Notes under the pieces: model-generated
Databases searched by the model: none
What the model was told of the DNA's origin: nothing
Seen by the model: only the letters and a program-made list of their open reading frames with translations
Translations under genes and position numbers: made by a program
Origin: Piliocolobus tephrosceles
Taxonomy: Eukaryota > Chordata > Mammalia > Primates > Cercopithecidae
Reading direction: 5' to 3'
Assembly (NCBI RefSeq): GCF_002776525.5
Contig: NC_045441.1
Location: 117,103,210 to 117,167,209, forward strand
Length of the DNA: 64,000 nucleotides
In this document: piece after piece, positions 25,025-36,395 of the stretch
Numbering within the stretch: the stretch's first letter is position 1
Layout: the number at the start of each line of letters is the position of its first letter

Positions 25025-25025
25025 G
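24987..25025. repeat. (TA)n(GA)n compound microsatellite
   Basis: Directly follows the A tail of the Alu monomer: about 6-7 TA units, then about 13 GA units. It looks like a microsatellite seeded by the tail. Confidence 0.95.
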
Positions 25026-25259
25026 GTAAGGTGCAGGATTTTGGGTTCTGAGGCAAATCATAAGGCTTTGTAAGGTCAGTGTTGTTATTTTGTTCAATTC
25101 ATTTTTGAAAATGTTCACTTTAGTAATCATGTAGCTACCCGCAGAAAATAGAATGTCCACTGTTGCTTGGTGAATATGAATACGCTGACACTTCTTTATT
25201 CCTGAGGGCTGATTCTGATAACCATTGATTTTGTCTTTATTAAAAATCCTGTTTATTAC

Positions 25260-25447
25260 TGGCAACTGGTATCTTCTGTCTGGCAAGCATTCTTAGGTAT
25301 GATTGAGTGCCATCACCAACTCTGCTTTACGGCTTGTATGTTATACTTGGCTCCTTAAGAGATCTCTAATTTGTAATCTATTTTTATAAAATATCCATAA
25401 TCCTGTACATGTGTCCCTTGTGTTAACCAGCATTCCTCTAACCCAGG
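25260..25447 (+). repeat. Left arm of local inverted duplication B
   Basis: Reverse-complement match to 26246-26430 along its entire 188 bp. I count about 7 substitutions and 3 single-base gaps (about 95% identity). Both ends are abrupt. I do not recognise the segment as a known repeat family. Confidence 0.93.
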
Positions 25448-26245
25448 CAATTTCTACGCATCCCATTTTCTTTATTTTCTATAAGAAAACCTCAATGTTA
25501 TTTTGTTCCTCTAAAGATTCTCGTGTTCATGGTCATTTTCTTCCCATTAGACAGTGGTCATGACACACCTGGGCCTTGATCAGAGCTCAGCCACCCCAGA
25601 GGCTTCTGTTTGGAGTATGTTGACTTCCACATATGATCTAGGAGAAGGAGCTACCTTAACTTTTTAGAAGAGCACTGGAATGATGATAATTATGCCCTCT
25701 GCCCCCACTTTTTTTTTTTAACAGGAAGTAGAAAACAGTTGGATAGTGAATATGAAACTCAAATTTCCTTGACACTGAAAGTGTTATCTGCATTCTCATA
25801 AGAGATTTTCTTGGTCATAGTCAATGAATTGAAATGTTGGTATTATGTGCTGGAGGCATAGAGGCTCAGTTTGCATCTAGGAGGAAACATCTATTTCATA
25901 GATCCCCTTAACCATAATATTGACCTTAGGATGATTTTTAAATGGGGCATTAAAATGATGAAGGCTCTTTACTTAAGAGTAGTGGCTACTTAGGAAAAAA
26001 TGTAATATTTTCTTTGAGTACAGTTTGGACTACACAGAGGTGTCTTGTTTTGTCAGGTGCATAATAGATGGCAAAGGTTCGGCCAGGTTGGATAAGCATA
26101 GAGGATGTGGAATCAATTGTGTACATCTAGGGTAGGGGTTGGTCCTTGATTTTCTCCTTTCTTTCTATACTTTTTGCAAATATTTTCCTGGAGATTCTCA
26201 ACTCTGCAAAGCAATCCTGTTCTCCTAGCATACTTTGTATGTATT

Positions 26246-26430
26246 CCTGGGTTAGGGGAATGCTGGTTAACACAAGGGACACATGTACAGGATTATGGAT
26301 ATTTTATAAAAATAAATTACAAATAGAGATCTCTTAAGGAGCCAAGTATAACATAAGATGTAAAGCAGAATTGGTGATGGCAGTCAATCATACCTAAGAA
26401 TCCTTGCCAGACAGAAGATACCAGGTGCCA
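26246..26430 (-). repeat. Right arm of local inverted duplication B
   Basis: Inverted copy of 25260-25447 separated by a 798-bp spacer. The spacer (25448-26245) is non-repetitive by eye and holds no gene. Confidence 0.93.
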
Positions 26431-26639
26431 CATTTGATCTTTGTGTATCCGTCTGCGTGTTTCTTTGGAGCTACTTAAGTCTAACTGTAATTATTGAGTA
26501 CGTACTAATGAGGGAGGTACTGTACTTGGTTCTGGGGAGTTACAGAAAAACAAGGGATGGGTCTTTTTTGTCTTGGAACTTACAGGCTTCTGGGAGGGAA
26601 ACATTAAAGTGAAGTATACCAACTGGTGTAGTCAAGATC

Positions 26640-27137
26640 TCTTATACAAAGACAAAAGTCTCTTGACTTACACATGTCATCATGACTCCACATTGGATTC
26701 CTACTCCTTTATCCTCCCTTTCTACACCATTTTCAGTTCCCGTTAATTCATTTCTTCAAGTGGTTCTCATTATCTCTTGGGCTCCTGTCCTTTCCTACTT
26801 CTGTTACCTTCATCTAGATAGACCCTCTTATATCATCTAAAAATGACATTGCTTAGAATAGCCACCTCTTTTAGGAAGAATCTGGGGCCCATGAGATAAT
26901 GAAGTAAGTGTGTATGTGTTGACATACTGTTCCTTTCTGCCTCTCCTCTTTTGGTTTTTCTCTTTTTTCCAACTTTAATTTTCCTCCTATTTCTTTACTC
27001 TCCTGCAAACTCATATTAAATCTGACCTTGTCAATGAAACATTTCCTGATTACTTCTTTCCACTTCCCTGAACTCTTACAGCGTTTAGTCCCTAGTCTAT
27101 ATCACATGTATTAGCATAGCACTTAATCAAAACCGTT
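26640..27137 (+). repeat. L2 LINE remnant, left part
   Basis: Low-similarity L2 sense stretch. The clearest part is 27015-27135 (TTAAATCTGACCTTGTC, GAAACATTTCCTGATTAC, ATCACATGTATTAGCATAGC), interrupted by the Alu at 27138. Confidence 0.55.
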
Positions 27138-27450
27138 GGCCAGGTGTGATGGCTCATGCCTGTAATCCCAGCACTTTAGGTGGGAGGCCAAAGCAGGCGG
27201 GTCACTTGAGGTCAGGAGTTTGAGACCAGCCTGGCCAATATGGTGAAACCCCATCTGTACTAAAAATACAAAAATTAGCTGGGCGTGGTGGCACATGCTT
27301 GTAATCCCCAGTACTCTGGAGGCTAAGGCACAAGAATTACTTGAATCCAGGAGGCAGAGGTTGCAGTGAGCCAAGATCATGCCCTTGCTCTCCAGCCTGT
27401 CAACAGAGCAAGACTCTGTCTCAAAAAAAAAGAAGAAAAAAAAAAAAAAC
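27138..27450 (+). mobile_element. Alu (AluS-like), sense, ~500 bp upstream of the exon
   Basis: GGCCAGGTGTGATGGCTCATG start, GAGACCAGCCTGGCCAATATGG, TTAGCTGGGCGTGGTGG and a long A-rich tail. Inserted in an L2. With the antisense Alus at 28.6 and 29.4 kb it makes an inverted pair around the SND1 exon. Confidence 0.95.
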
Positions 27451-27509
27451 TGCTTTGTGTTGCTATTTCGTATCTGTAGGATTTCTTCTATTCCTATTTT
27501 AAGTTTCAT

Positions 27510-27602
27510 AATTTTTGAGTCCAGGATTATACATGTATTTATAGAATGCTTTGTATGGAACTAACAGTTGGTAGGTGCTCAATAAAGATTTTTTGAGTAA
27601 TA
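27510..27602 (+). repeat. L2/MIR 3' end
   Basis: GTTGGTAGGTGCTCAATAAAG followed by ATTTTTTGAGTAA is the shared L2/MIR terminus. It is likely the right part of the L2 split by the Alu at 27138. Confidence 0.7.
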
Positions 27603-27921
27603 GAATTGGATTTAAAATATCTATAAATATTTGAAGTGTCCTAATACTTACTGAGCTTCTTCTGTAATACAGTTTATGCTACTGTGTCTCTTTTAAAGAG
27701 CACTTGTTTCCAGTTTGGGTGATTACAAACATGTTATTTCTTATTTGTGAGCCTGTTGTGTGAAAAAGGTAGCCCTATTCTCAATAAAGCATTTCAACCA
27801 AATACTTTTTAATCATTTATTATATGTCTTAACATTTAATATTTGCGATACTAAGAGGTAACCAATTTCAGACACATTCCTTTATCTTGTGCTGTTGGAC
27901 GTGTTCATTTGATTTTGTTCA

Positions 27922-27952
27922 TTGCTGATGTCATGTTTTATTTTACTTTTAG
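27922..27952 (+). promoter_or_regulatory. SND1: 3' splice site with branch point and pyrimidine tract
   Basis: A CTGAT branch-point-like motif at 27925-27929 puts its A (27928) about 25 bases before the exon. A T-rich tract (TTTTATTTTACTTTT) and the AG at 27951-27952 follow. No other AG lies between the branch A and the acceptor. The tract is broken by As, so it is of moderate strength. The branch assignment is inferred from position and consensus. Confidence 0.8.
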
Positions 27953-28042
27953 GATAAGAACAAGAAACTGCGTCCCCTGTATGACATTCCTTACATGTTT
28001 GAGGCCCGGGAATTTCTTCGAAAAAAGCTTATTGGGAAGAAG
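27953..28042 (+). CDS. SND1: SND1 internal coding exon (SN3 domain), 90 bp
   Basis: This is one internal exon of SND1 (staphylococcal nuclease and Tudor domain containing 1, also Tudor-SN or p100). SND1 is a roughly 910-residue RNA-binding protein with four SN-like domains followed by a Tudor-SN5 module. It is known as a transcription coactivator, a RISC-associated nuclease and a binder of inosine-containing dsRNA. The 30 codons read without a stop in frame 0 and exit in phase 0. They begin [16 protein letters not shown] and continue [14 protein letters not shown]. The EAR-FL--KL-GKK pattern is the conserved start of an SN-like domain, and from recalled order it lies in SN3, near residues 380-410. 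The exon has an AG acceptor at 27951-27952 and a GTAAGA donor at 28043. Its length is divisible by three, so skipping it would keep the reading frame. The exon number is not determinable here (around 10-11 of about 24). Neither adjacent exon is in the window. The identification rests on recognising the protein sequence. Confidence 0.95.
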
Positions 28043-28048
28043 GTAAGA
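28040..28048 (+). promoter_or_regulatory. SND1: 5' splice site (AAG|GTAAGA)
   Basis: The exon ends AAG and the intron opens GTAAGA, a near-perfect match to the U1 consensus. This fixes the exon end at 28042 and leaves phase 0 for the next exon. Confidence 0.9.
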
Positions 28049-28629
28049 AATTGATGACAGAAGTATATTTGCAAGTGGTTGGGCTTAAGCTAATCTTTTG
28101 GAGGCAATTGTTGTAAGCCGGGCCCTTTACCAGCAGATGACACTCCTCCATCAAGTCAAGTGGAATTACTTTGATATGAAGAGAGGCGTGTTTATGTGTC
28201 AGAAACGGTACCCAATGGGAGAGGTTTAAAATTGGGGCCCTGACCACAGTTTGATTGCCAGTAGTCTCACAGCAGGGTCCGGGCTCAATTCCAGTTTTAA
28301 TAATTGCATATTGCCCTGAGCTCCATTCAGTTGACTCTCTTGTTCTCTCCAGCCACCTTCATTAAATGTTCAGGGCTATGGGATTTACTAGTGAGGGAAG
28401 CTTGCTCTGTTTTCATGCTTCCGCTACTTCTGAGGGATAGGCTGGCTATAAGGGGAAGGGGGATGACCTGGACTATGAGCACGCCTGTTGTAATGCACTG
28501 TGGCATCAATGCTCCCTCTATTCTTCTGACTGGCAGAGTTTTCTGTCCCTTGTAAGAGTTTTTTTTTTCAGGAAGGGGTATATGGCTTCCTGTTAGTTCA
28601 TGTGCAGAATTTTGTGTAGCTTGATGACT
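28043..28629. other. SND1: Intron start, no repeat recognised
   Basis: Unique-looking sequence between the donor and the first downstream Alu. Short frames on both strands (28029-28247 -, 28304-28555 +) lack homology. Confidence 0.6.
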
Positions 28630-28932
28630 TTTTTTTTTTTTTTTTGGGAGAAAAGATCTTACTCTGTTGCCTAGTCTGGAGTGCAGTGGTGTGATCTCAG
28701 CTCAGTGCAACCTCTGCCCCCTGAGTTCAAGCATTTCTACCACCTCAGCCTCCTGAGTAGCTGGGACTACAGGTGTGCACCACCACGCCTGGCTAATTTT
28801 TGTATTTTTTGGTAGAGATGGAGTTTCACCATGTTGGCCAGGCTGATCTCGAACTCCTGACCTAAGGTGATCCATCCGCCTCAGCCTTCCAAAGTGCTGG
28901 GATTACAGGCATGAGCCATCATGCCCGGCCAC
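28630..28932 (-). mobile_element. Alu (AluS-like), antisense, ~590 bp downstream of the exon
   Basis: T17 tail, then GATCTTACTCTGTTGCC, GGTGTGATCTCAGCTCAG, GTAGAGATGGAGTTTCACC and a terminal CATGCCCGGCC. Opposite orientation to the Alu at 27138. Confidence 0.95.
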
Positions 28933-29208
28933 ATGTTGACTTTGTATTTCTAATGTAACAATTCGGAGGCCATAGATTTCATTTCTTTGTGTTCTTTGTT
29001 AGAACGTAATAGCCTGTGACTGGCCACAGAATTTGCATTCTGGGAATCTGATAGTGAGCCTTTGAGCATCCCCTCATTTTTCCTCATGTCCCAACCCTAA
29101 GAGTCCTGGGTAGTTTCTTATGTCCTGGATCAACAAAGAACATGAATGGGATGGTTCCTATGATAGTAATTGAAAGAATGCTATTCAAGGAGGTACTGTG
29201 ATTCATCT

Positions 29209-29263
29209 TTTCCTCACTTAGTTTCAGTTTGGATTTAGTTTCCTCACTTAGTTTCAGTTTGGA
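29209..29263. repeat. 30-bp-period tandem duplication
   Basis: A 25-base stretch starting TTTCCTCACTTAGTTTCAG is repeated exactly at 29209 and 29239. Confidence 0.9.
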
Positions 29264-29385
29264 GAAATGTATTTTGGGTCAGTTTTTATTGTAACTTCAG
29301 AAAGGCAAAACCATTTTTTTTAAATCTGGCCATAGCACACTAAAGCCATATTAGCTTTCCTTAACTGAACCACTGATAAGGAAAG

Positions 29386-29690
29386 GTTTTGTTTTTGTTT
29401 TTGTTTTCTTGAGACGGAGTCTCGCTCTGTTGCCCAGGCTGGAGTGCCGTGGCGTGATCTTGGCTCACCACAACCTCTGCCTCCCGAATTCAAGGAATTC
29501 TCCTGCCTCAGCCTTGCAAGTAGCTGGGACTACAGGCGCGTGCCACCATGGCTGGCTAATTTTTGTAGTTTTAGTAGAGATGGGGTTTCCCTATGTTGGC
29601 CGGGTTGGTCTTGAACTCCTAACCTCGTGATCCACCCACCTTGGCCTCCCAAAGTGCTGGGATTACAGGCATGGGCCACCATACCTGGCC
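29386..29690 (-). mobile_element. Alu (AluS-like), antisense
   Basis: (GTTTTT)n-type tail, GAGACGGAGTCTCGCTCTG, CTTGAACTCCTAACCTCGTG and a terminal CACCATACCTGGCC. A second antisense Alu near the exon. Confidence 0.95.
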
Positions 29691-31531
29691 TTGTGACAGG
29701 TTTAATAAGGCTCTGACTTTTGTACTAATACCAAAATGGTGTATCTTAATTATAAATACAGCCATTTTTATTGTATATCATAGTCACTAGGATGATAATT
29801 ATAGTAAGAGATTTTGAAGTTGGACATAAGGTAAAATTGCTAATTTTGAGGAAGAGAAACCAAACTGGATTCTTGAAATGAGTATTAAATCTACTCAGGT
29901 TTCTTCAGAGAATAGGCTCATTTGTCATTGTACAAAACTTGACAGCATGCTGTATTCATTCGTGAAGTGGAGTGCGAATGATGGCTTTAAGCTTCTTTCA
30001 ATTTCTAGATCTCCTGTTTTCTGATCAAATGTCTAACATCTTTATTCCACCAAGTTGATATCATTTCACTCATTTACTGGCTCATAAACAATTGCTTATA
30101 GATAGCCAAAGAATTTCTTCACAAGTTTGGGTTTCTATTGAAATTTATCTGAAATCACATTGAAAGGAGTGGCAGCACATATCTGATTTGTGTGCAGCCA
30201 GTTGTGTGGCATGTATTACGGCATTCACCTGGTTTCTTTGAATATTGCCCTAACCCTGATTCTGTTTCATCCCTGGGACCATAGATCATAGCTTATTGCA
30301 GTAGCTGCTGAATGGTCTCGGAAGGTTGGACCCAGGCTCTGCTCTCAAGGACTGTATGTCAGGCCATTGTAAAGTGTTCTGTCACAGGATAAAAGGACTG
30401 ACCTCCAGTGTCAGATATGGAGTCAATTCTTAATCAATTAGGTTCCCTCTTGGTGAGAGAAGCCTCCTTTATTGGTTCCTGTGCAGCAGAGTTGATTGTA
30501 TTCTATTTGTGCTGAGCTCAATTTTTGTTCCCCAGAGTGACATTGTATAAATGATGAATATTGTATCCCTGAGTAGTGAGTAGGATGCAACTCAGTTCTG
30601 CTGGGCTGGAACATTCCTGATGCAAACTGCTTTTCCTCACTCACCACCTGAAACCACTTGCCTGTCTTCTGGGACTATCACTTGCCACAGTGAACACCCA
30701 TGTGCTCTGGCCTCTGGGAGCAGGCAGGGCAGTTACTGCCTCAGGGGAGTGGCTAGCACATCATTGCATATTTCTGCCAATTCCCTTCAGACCTCTGCAG
30801 CTGTTCAGCATGGCACGTGGTGATTAAGAGGCACCACGAGGGAGCATGTGTGTCTATGTGCCTGTGTGCATGAAAGCTGATTAGGGCAGCCTGTCACAGC
30901 TTAAGAAAGATAGTGGAGGTAAAATCATCTTCTCTGCCTGGACTATTATTTGACCTTCTCAGGGAGTCGATAATATGACAATTTTGAGGAGTTGCTAGAA
31001 TGCAGAGAAATAAGATTGAAGGTAAACTGCTAAGGTGTTTTGTTGGCTTTGATGACCTCCTTCCTAGTTTTTGGAAATGGATTCACTTCCTAGATTTAAT
31101 TCTGGATTAATGCCTTTAATTAAATTACCCATACTTCTCTTGGAGGTTTTGTTTTGTAATTTGTGAACTGGTGCCATTACTTGCCTTCCTTCTCTCATAA
31201 AGTTGAGTTATGAGAATCTAGGATGATAGTAGCATTTCATGTTTGTCCAGATGCCAGTAAAGTATATGGTTTGATTTTGCTTAATACTGTTTTTATATAG
31301 AATCTATCATAGCACTACTTTTTCAGTTATGATATATTCCTGGTTCTGAGATTATGAGAAGTGCATCAGTGTGCAACTAATCTGACATCATGAGGAGTGT
31401 TTTTCCCTTTCTTTGTTGGTTCTGCTGACTTTATTGCCTTTTCAACCCATTGCATGAATTTCAGTGTTATTTAATTAGATGTGCATGAGGGCTTTCGCTT
31501 TCAGAAGATGAGTATGTGCTGGTGCTAAACG

Positions 31532-31547
31532 GTGTGTGTGTGTGTGT
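31532..31547. repeat. (GT)8 microsatellite
   Basis: Eight GT units after CTAAACG. Confidence 0.9.
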
Positions 31548-32569
31548 TTCTAATTGAGAGAGTGGTAGAAGAATACGTATGTATCCTTGAAGCATTTTGG
31601 AAACTCCCTCAGTTGCCATACTGCCTAGTAGAACTCCCTTCCCATCTCCTGTTTACCATCTGCCCTCTTTCACTAAAATCTTGACTAAGGAATATTCACA
31701 GCAAAGAGTTTTGTGTTAATTTCTTCACGGGCTCAGCATGAAATGGAATTTGTAATAACTTTAACATGTTTTCTGGTTCTCCAGAATGATTTTCTCACTG
31801 TGTGAATAAGATGGTGAGACTGGTGTCCTTAGGCTGTGGTCCTCTTCTGATAACAGGGGCAGTCTTTTTCTGTGTTTATAATTTTTTTTTCCTTAATGCT
31901 TAGAGATCAGTTTGCATTGCCCTAGTCATTTTGCTTTCAGGAGAATAAGGTAGTAACTGAGATCTTCATTGGGATTTCCCTCCAGTTGTCTTGTAAAATA
32001 TCTAAAGTTGAGACTCAATATGGTTTATCCATGTGATACAGTTTTTTAAAATGACATATGAGTCATTTCTATAGCTTCTGTCCCTTAATTGCAGAATTTC
32101 TATCACCATGCGAATCATTGTATTTAAACTTGGAATTTGTTTGGACAACTGGAGTTTCAAAAATGATGGAAAAGATGGAATTGCAAGAAGCCAGCGTGCA
32201 TTGAAGCTTCAGTGCTGACAGTAGACGCTCATTGTAAACTGTCCTATTACCAGAGACTATCCTGAAAATATATGCCTATTCCTTTAATGTCTCTTTTACT
32301 ATTTATTTTGAATGAGCAAATATTGGGGATGAGCCTCATTTGTAAACTAGCAGTGGTCTTTGTGTGGTTTTCATGCCATTGAAATTTGTTATATGAACTA
32401 ACCCAGCTCATTTTAGGCACTTAAAATTGGGCATTTTTCTTGATCAGTGCAGACATTTGGGAAGTTATGGGGCTATAAATCATTTAGTGAGTTATTTCAA
32501 ATCCAGATTGCCTTAGATTGTTCTCTTTTCAAAATCTGTCTGTCTTGAGGTATGTACTTTTAGATGTAC

Positions 32570-32615
32570 ATGATCTTCATGTGTACCAGATTGGAAATGA
32601 TCTCCATGTGTACCA
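32570..32615. repeat. Short direct repeat
   Basis: ATGATCTTCATGTGTACCA recurs after 27 bases with one change. Confidence 0.85.
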
Positions 32616-32679
32616 TACTTAAAAATCCAGAATTTCCAAGACTAATCTCTTAATCTTCTGTCAGACAACTGGCTCTCCT

Positions 32680-32900
32680 CCAGTGTTATGGGAGTTACCC
32701 CGTTATCTATTGCTGTCAGACATCTTTGACACCCTCTTATTCCAGTCCCTCACCCAGTTCTGCTGGATATATATCTGAATGATGCCTCCTTTCCGGTGCA
32801 CTGCTCCTACCTTGCTTATATCTCGTCTAGCCTGGACTCCTATGTGACCTTCCTACTGGTTTTGCCACAAGAATCAGGGTGTTAGACTGCCTCCTCATAT
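32680..32900 (+). repeat. L2 LINE remnant
   Basis: Sense-strand L2-like pattern: GTTATCTATTGCTGTCAGAC, AGCCTGGACTCCTATGTGAC, CTTCCTACTGGTTTTGCC. Weakly conserved. Confidence 0.45.
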
Positions 32901-33149
32901 CAGTAATCCAAAATCAATCTGGAAATGGTTAATATATGTAATGATATTATCTCTATTCTGGGTAAATGTGCTTCTGTGAGCTAGGTTGGCAACCCAACTA
33001 CTGTTTATAGCCTTGTTTCTATGGAATAAAATAAAATATTCTAAATGTCTAAGCAGAGTTTTGGAGATGTGGCTCATTTGTAATTTGGTGGCTACCATTT
33101 TATGATTTTCATGCCGTTGAAATTTCTTCTGTGAAGTAGACAGACTTTT

Positions 33150-33640
33150 TTTTGGTAAAGCATTTGATAGAATGCCGATTATATCTTCAAGGGTTAGGAC
33201 TGCTGTTTATTGGGTTCCCTCTTCGTAGTAAGCACTGAACTCTAAGAGCTTTGTTTTCACTCTTAATTTTCGCCTCCACTCTGCAAGATCTACATGCTGT
33301 TCTGGTCTTTACAGGTAAAGAAACTGGAACCCACAGAAAAGACTTTACTCAGATGCCAATGCTTTTAGTTGCTATGCTGAATTAAAGACTTTTGGAAATG
33401 TTTATTTCTGTGTTGTGTATACTGACTCAGATGTAGACAGGGTCGTGGTATTTTTGGAATAATGTCTGTTCTTGTATATAATACATACTTTACATGCTGC
33501 AAGAAAGTAGATTCTTCAGGTAGTCTGTAGCTATCAGGAGGTGGTAATGGCACTATATATCGGCCTTCAGAGTACCTTTAGCCCTCTAGACATTATCTCA
33601 TTAGTCTTTGAGATGTCCCTGTGAAGTTGTGTTTCATCAA
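33150..33640 (-). repeat. MIR-like antisense remnants (two)
   Basis: CAGGTAAAGAAACTGGAACCC (33313-33333) corresponds to the antisense MIR motif for ACAGATGAGGAAACTGAGGC, preceded by GTAGTAAGCACTGAACTCTA. A second piece (CATTATCTCATTAGTCTTTG) lies near 33588. Confidence 0.6.
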
Positions 33641-34773
33641 GTCGTTCTTCAGAGAAAAGCAGTGTCAGATTACATGTTCTTCGCCTAGGATATACAGCAA
33701 TGTGAAGTCCTCGATAACATTGCTAAGCCGATTTTGAAGCTTGATTTCTCTTTCTCTTCGTTTCCTTGGCATAAATGCAACTTCTGGGAGCATCAGGGAG
33801 AAAGGAAGGACAGGTGTTGCTTTATCTTGGCACAGGGTCACGGAGAAGTTGAGGGGCACTGTAGGTGCTGGTCCCACCATACGAGAATAGATCTCCGAAG
33901 GTACCGGGAGTAACATTCCTTAGCAGGAGCAGTTTTTCAGTCTGCTAGTGAGAGCTCTTCAAGGGCACAGATCTTTCCTGAGGAGGGTTCCACCCTTCTC
34001 CCTGGCTATTTATCAAGGTTGTCCTTTTCCTTAAAAACACTTGTATGTTCTGTCTGTTGCAGTGTGTTACCTAATCAGCTGTGTTAAGTACAAAAAGCTG
34101 GTAGTCTGGGGATTCTTGTTCCTAATTACCTCTATTTAAGTTTGGATTTTATAAACATTTCTTTTGTCATCTCCACATTTTTCACCTCATATTAATTTGA
34201 TTCATTCATGCTATGGAAAGTCCTTTACATTAATGATCAAAGCAGGCCCTAAGGTTGTGAATGCATTGTGATTTAAATTGACAGGTTTATACAAGGTTGC
34301 TTGTCCTTGCCTCCTCAGTGCCAGCTGTTCAATGTGGCTGTAAATTTTTTGAACAAATGACTGAAGATATTTGCCAAATTGAAAGCTGTTTTGAATGACT
34401 TGTAATTTCTGACCATGCATTTTTCTAGGAAGAGTTCTCCCACTTGGAAGTGGTAGTAATGTGTCAACATGCATTGGAGACCATGTTCATTTTAGATGCC
34501 CTTTACCCTGTGGGTTTTGGGAAGGATCCTAATCTTTTACCCCTTGATTTTTGAGCTCTCTTGTCTAGAGAAGGTTGATTAACAGAAATGACCGGAGTTG
34601 CCTGTTTCTGGAAGCTCAGCAAGGTAGCTTTCTTCCTGCTGCCACCTAAATGGTCTTTTCAATAATGAGTGTTTGGTTGTCTTTTGTTGTTGTTATTTTT
34701 CCTGCAGATTCTGAAAAGTACCCCTGTGCTTTGAGGACCATCAGGGTGTTGAGCTGAGCACACAGTTCTTTAG
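33641..34773. other. Intron stretch, nothing recognised
   Basis: No repeat family motif. The antisense frames 33665-33916 and 34211-34474 (83-87 codons) have no recognisable domain. Confidence 0.5.
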
Positions 34774-35113
34774 TGAAGTGTGTTATTTGTTGTTGTTGTT
34801 GTTTCTTGAGACAGAGTTTTGCTCTTGGAGCCCAGGCTGGAGTGCAAGCAATGGCAGGATCTTGGCTCACTGCAACTTCCACCTCCCAGGTTCAAGCGAT
34901 TCACCTGCCTTAGCCTCCCAAGTAGCTGGGATTATAGGCGCCTGCTACCATACCTGGCTAATTTTTTGTATTTTTAGTAGAGATGGGGTTTCATCACGTT
35001 GGCCAGGCAGGTCTCGAACTCCTGACCTTAGGTGATCCACCTGCCTTGGCCTCCCAAAGTGCTGGGATTACAGGCATGAGCTACCACGCTCAGCCTTGAA
35101 GTGTGTTATTTGT
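34774..35113 (-). mobile_element. Alu (AluS-like), antisense, 17-bp target-site duplication
   Basis: TGAAGTGTGTTATTTGT is exactly duplicated at 34774-34790 and 35097-35113. The (GTT)n tail overlaps the left duplication. The element ends CTACCACGCTCAGCC. Confidence 0.97.
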
Positions 35114-36395
35114 ATGATATATATTGTAATATCCTCTTCAAAAAGCATCTCTAAGTTAAATGAAGAAACTAGAGTTTTCAACTGCATTCCTGGAAATTTA
35201 TTCTGTATGCTCACCTGAGGGAAATGATTTATTAGCTACCAGAATCCTCGAGATTCTCATATCTCTGGGTAATACTCTTGTATTAATTTGCTTATTATTA
35301 AAGACTTTCTTACTTGGACTGCCAAGTTGCTCATAGTTTTCTGGTGAATGTTCCTATATTTATAACATGATTTGTGGTCGGCTTGTCTTAAGCCACCCAC
35401 TCCTGATCTTTTCAGCTAGGTTTCTGAAATGTCGTCCTTGGGGCTGGAACTTTCCATGCTTACTCTCTGCAAACCAAGATTTTATTTTAGGGGAGATTTG
35501 TGCTGAATCAGCTCAGCTGTGTTTGGGGGTAGGGAGAGGACAGGCTTTTTTTCCCACTTTAAAAATAACCCTTATGTGCCAAAAAACCCTATAAAATGTG
35601 CTGAATTGCAAATCTTCCAACTTCCTATACCTCTTGGTTTACAGAGAATAGATTCTTCTGAGCTTGGGCTTGATGATACTGTGCAGAATATCTTATGTTG
35701 TAGACGAGTGTAAAGTGAGGCTGGATGCAGATGTGCTCATTTGGAAAGGAAACCTGACTATTGCTGTCTTTTTTCAGTATTTTTTTCTCCAGCATACGAG
35801 CAGTTTTGTCCACTTATAAGGATCTATATAGGGATCCTAGATATAAATTTTCTAATGAGAAATAAGTTTGCTTGTGTATCTGCAAAAGAACCCATATCAT
35901 TCAGAAAGAGTCCAATTGGAAAGCACCAGCATTCCAGGGTTTCTGTGTATGTGGCATCTCTTTTTGTTACACTGTGTAAAGTTGGGCTAATTTTTTAGTT
36001 TGCTTGAATATTTCTTTCCCAAGGGTATGAACAATTTGTTTATGTGTGAGAAGGTAGGATGCACAAGTATCTGTTAGTTCTAAGGTTGAAATTTGTCACC
36101 TTTTTATAGTTGGGTGGTAGAAGTGACATTTTAAAGGCTACATCTTCATAATTGAGGTCATGTAGTTGTAAGTTAAAAAATGAGCCCCTTGTTTTAATGT
36201 ATTTAAAATCTGAGTGATACTTTCTGCTCTTATGTGAAAGAAATTATTTTTATTGATACCTAGAATTGCCTTTTTTTACTTTTACCTGAGCAGTTTTCTT
36301 CTTCTGGCAAAGCTTTAGGTATCCCTAAAGTGTAACAGTTCTATCCCATGAGTATTGCTAGCTTGGACAGTCCTTCCTGATGTTTTCATGATGAT
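35114..36395. other. Intron stretch, nothing recognised
   Basis: T/A-rich in its second half (about 36110-36260). No family motif and no splice-flanked frame seen. Confidence 0.5.

Larger units (their letters stand above)
1..27952 (+). other. SND1: SND1 intron upstream of the exon (partial)
   Basis: All sequence before the acceptor at 27951-27952 is read as intron. I find no stretch encoding the SND1 residues that should precede the exon. Open frames here are short and mostly fall on Alu, L1 or L2 sequence. The transcript direction follows the exon (+). The 5' end of the intron lies beyond base 1. Confidence 0.85.
29691..32679. other. Intron stretch, mostly unique
   Basis: A (GT)8 run at 31532-31547 and a 27-base-period direct repeat at 32570-32615 are the only structures I can support. 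No coding signal. Confidence 0.55.

Noticed and set aside
25260..25447. Arm as a MER5A copy because of its ~188-bp length
   Set aside because: The expected MER5A terminal repeats are absent. The length agreement is coincidence.
27379..27564. Open frame with a poly-Lys stretch next to the exon
   Set aside because: It reads through the Alu A tail; not a gene.
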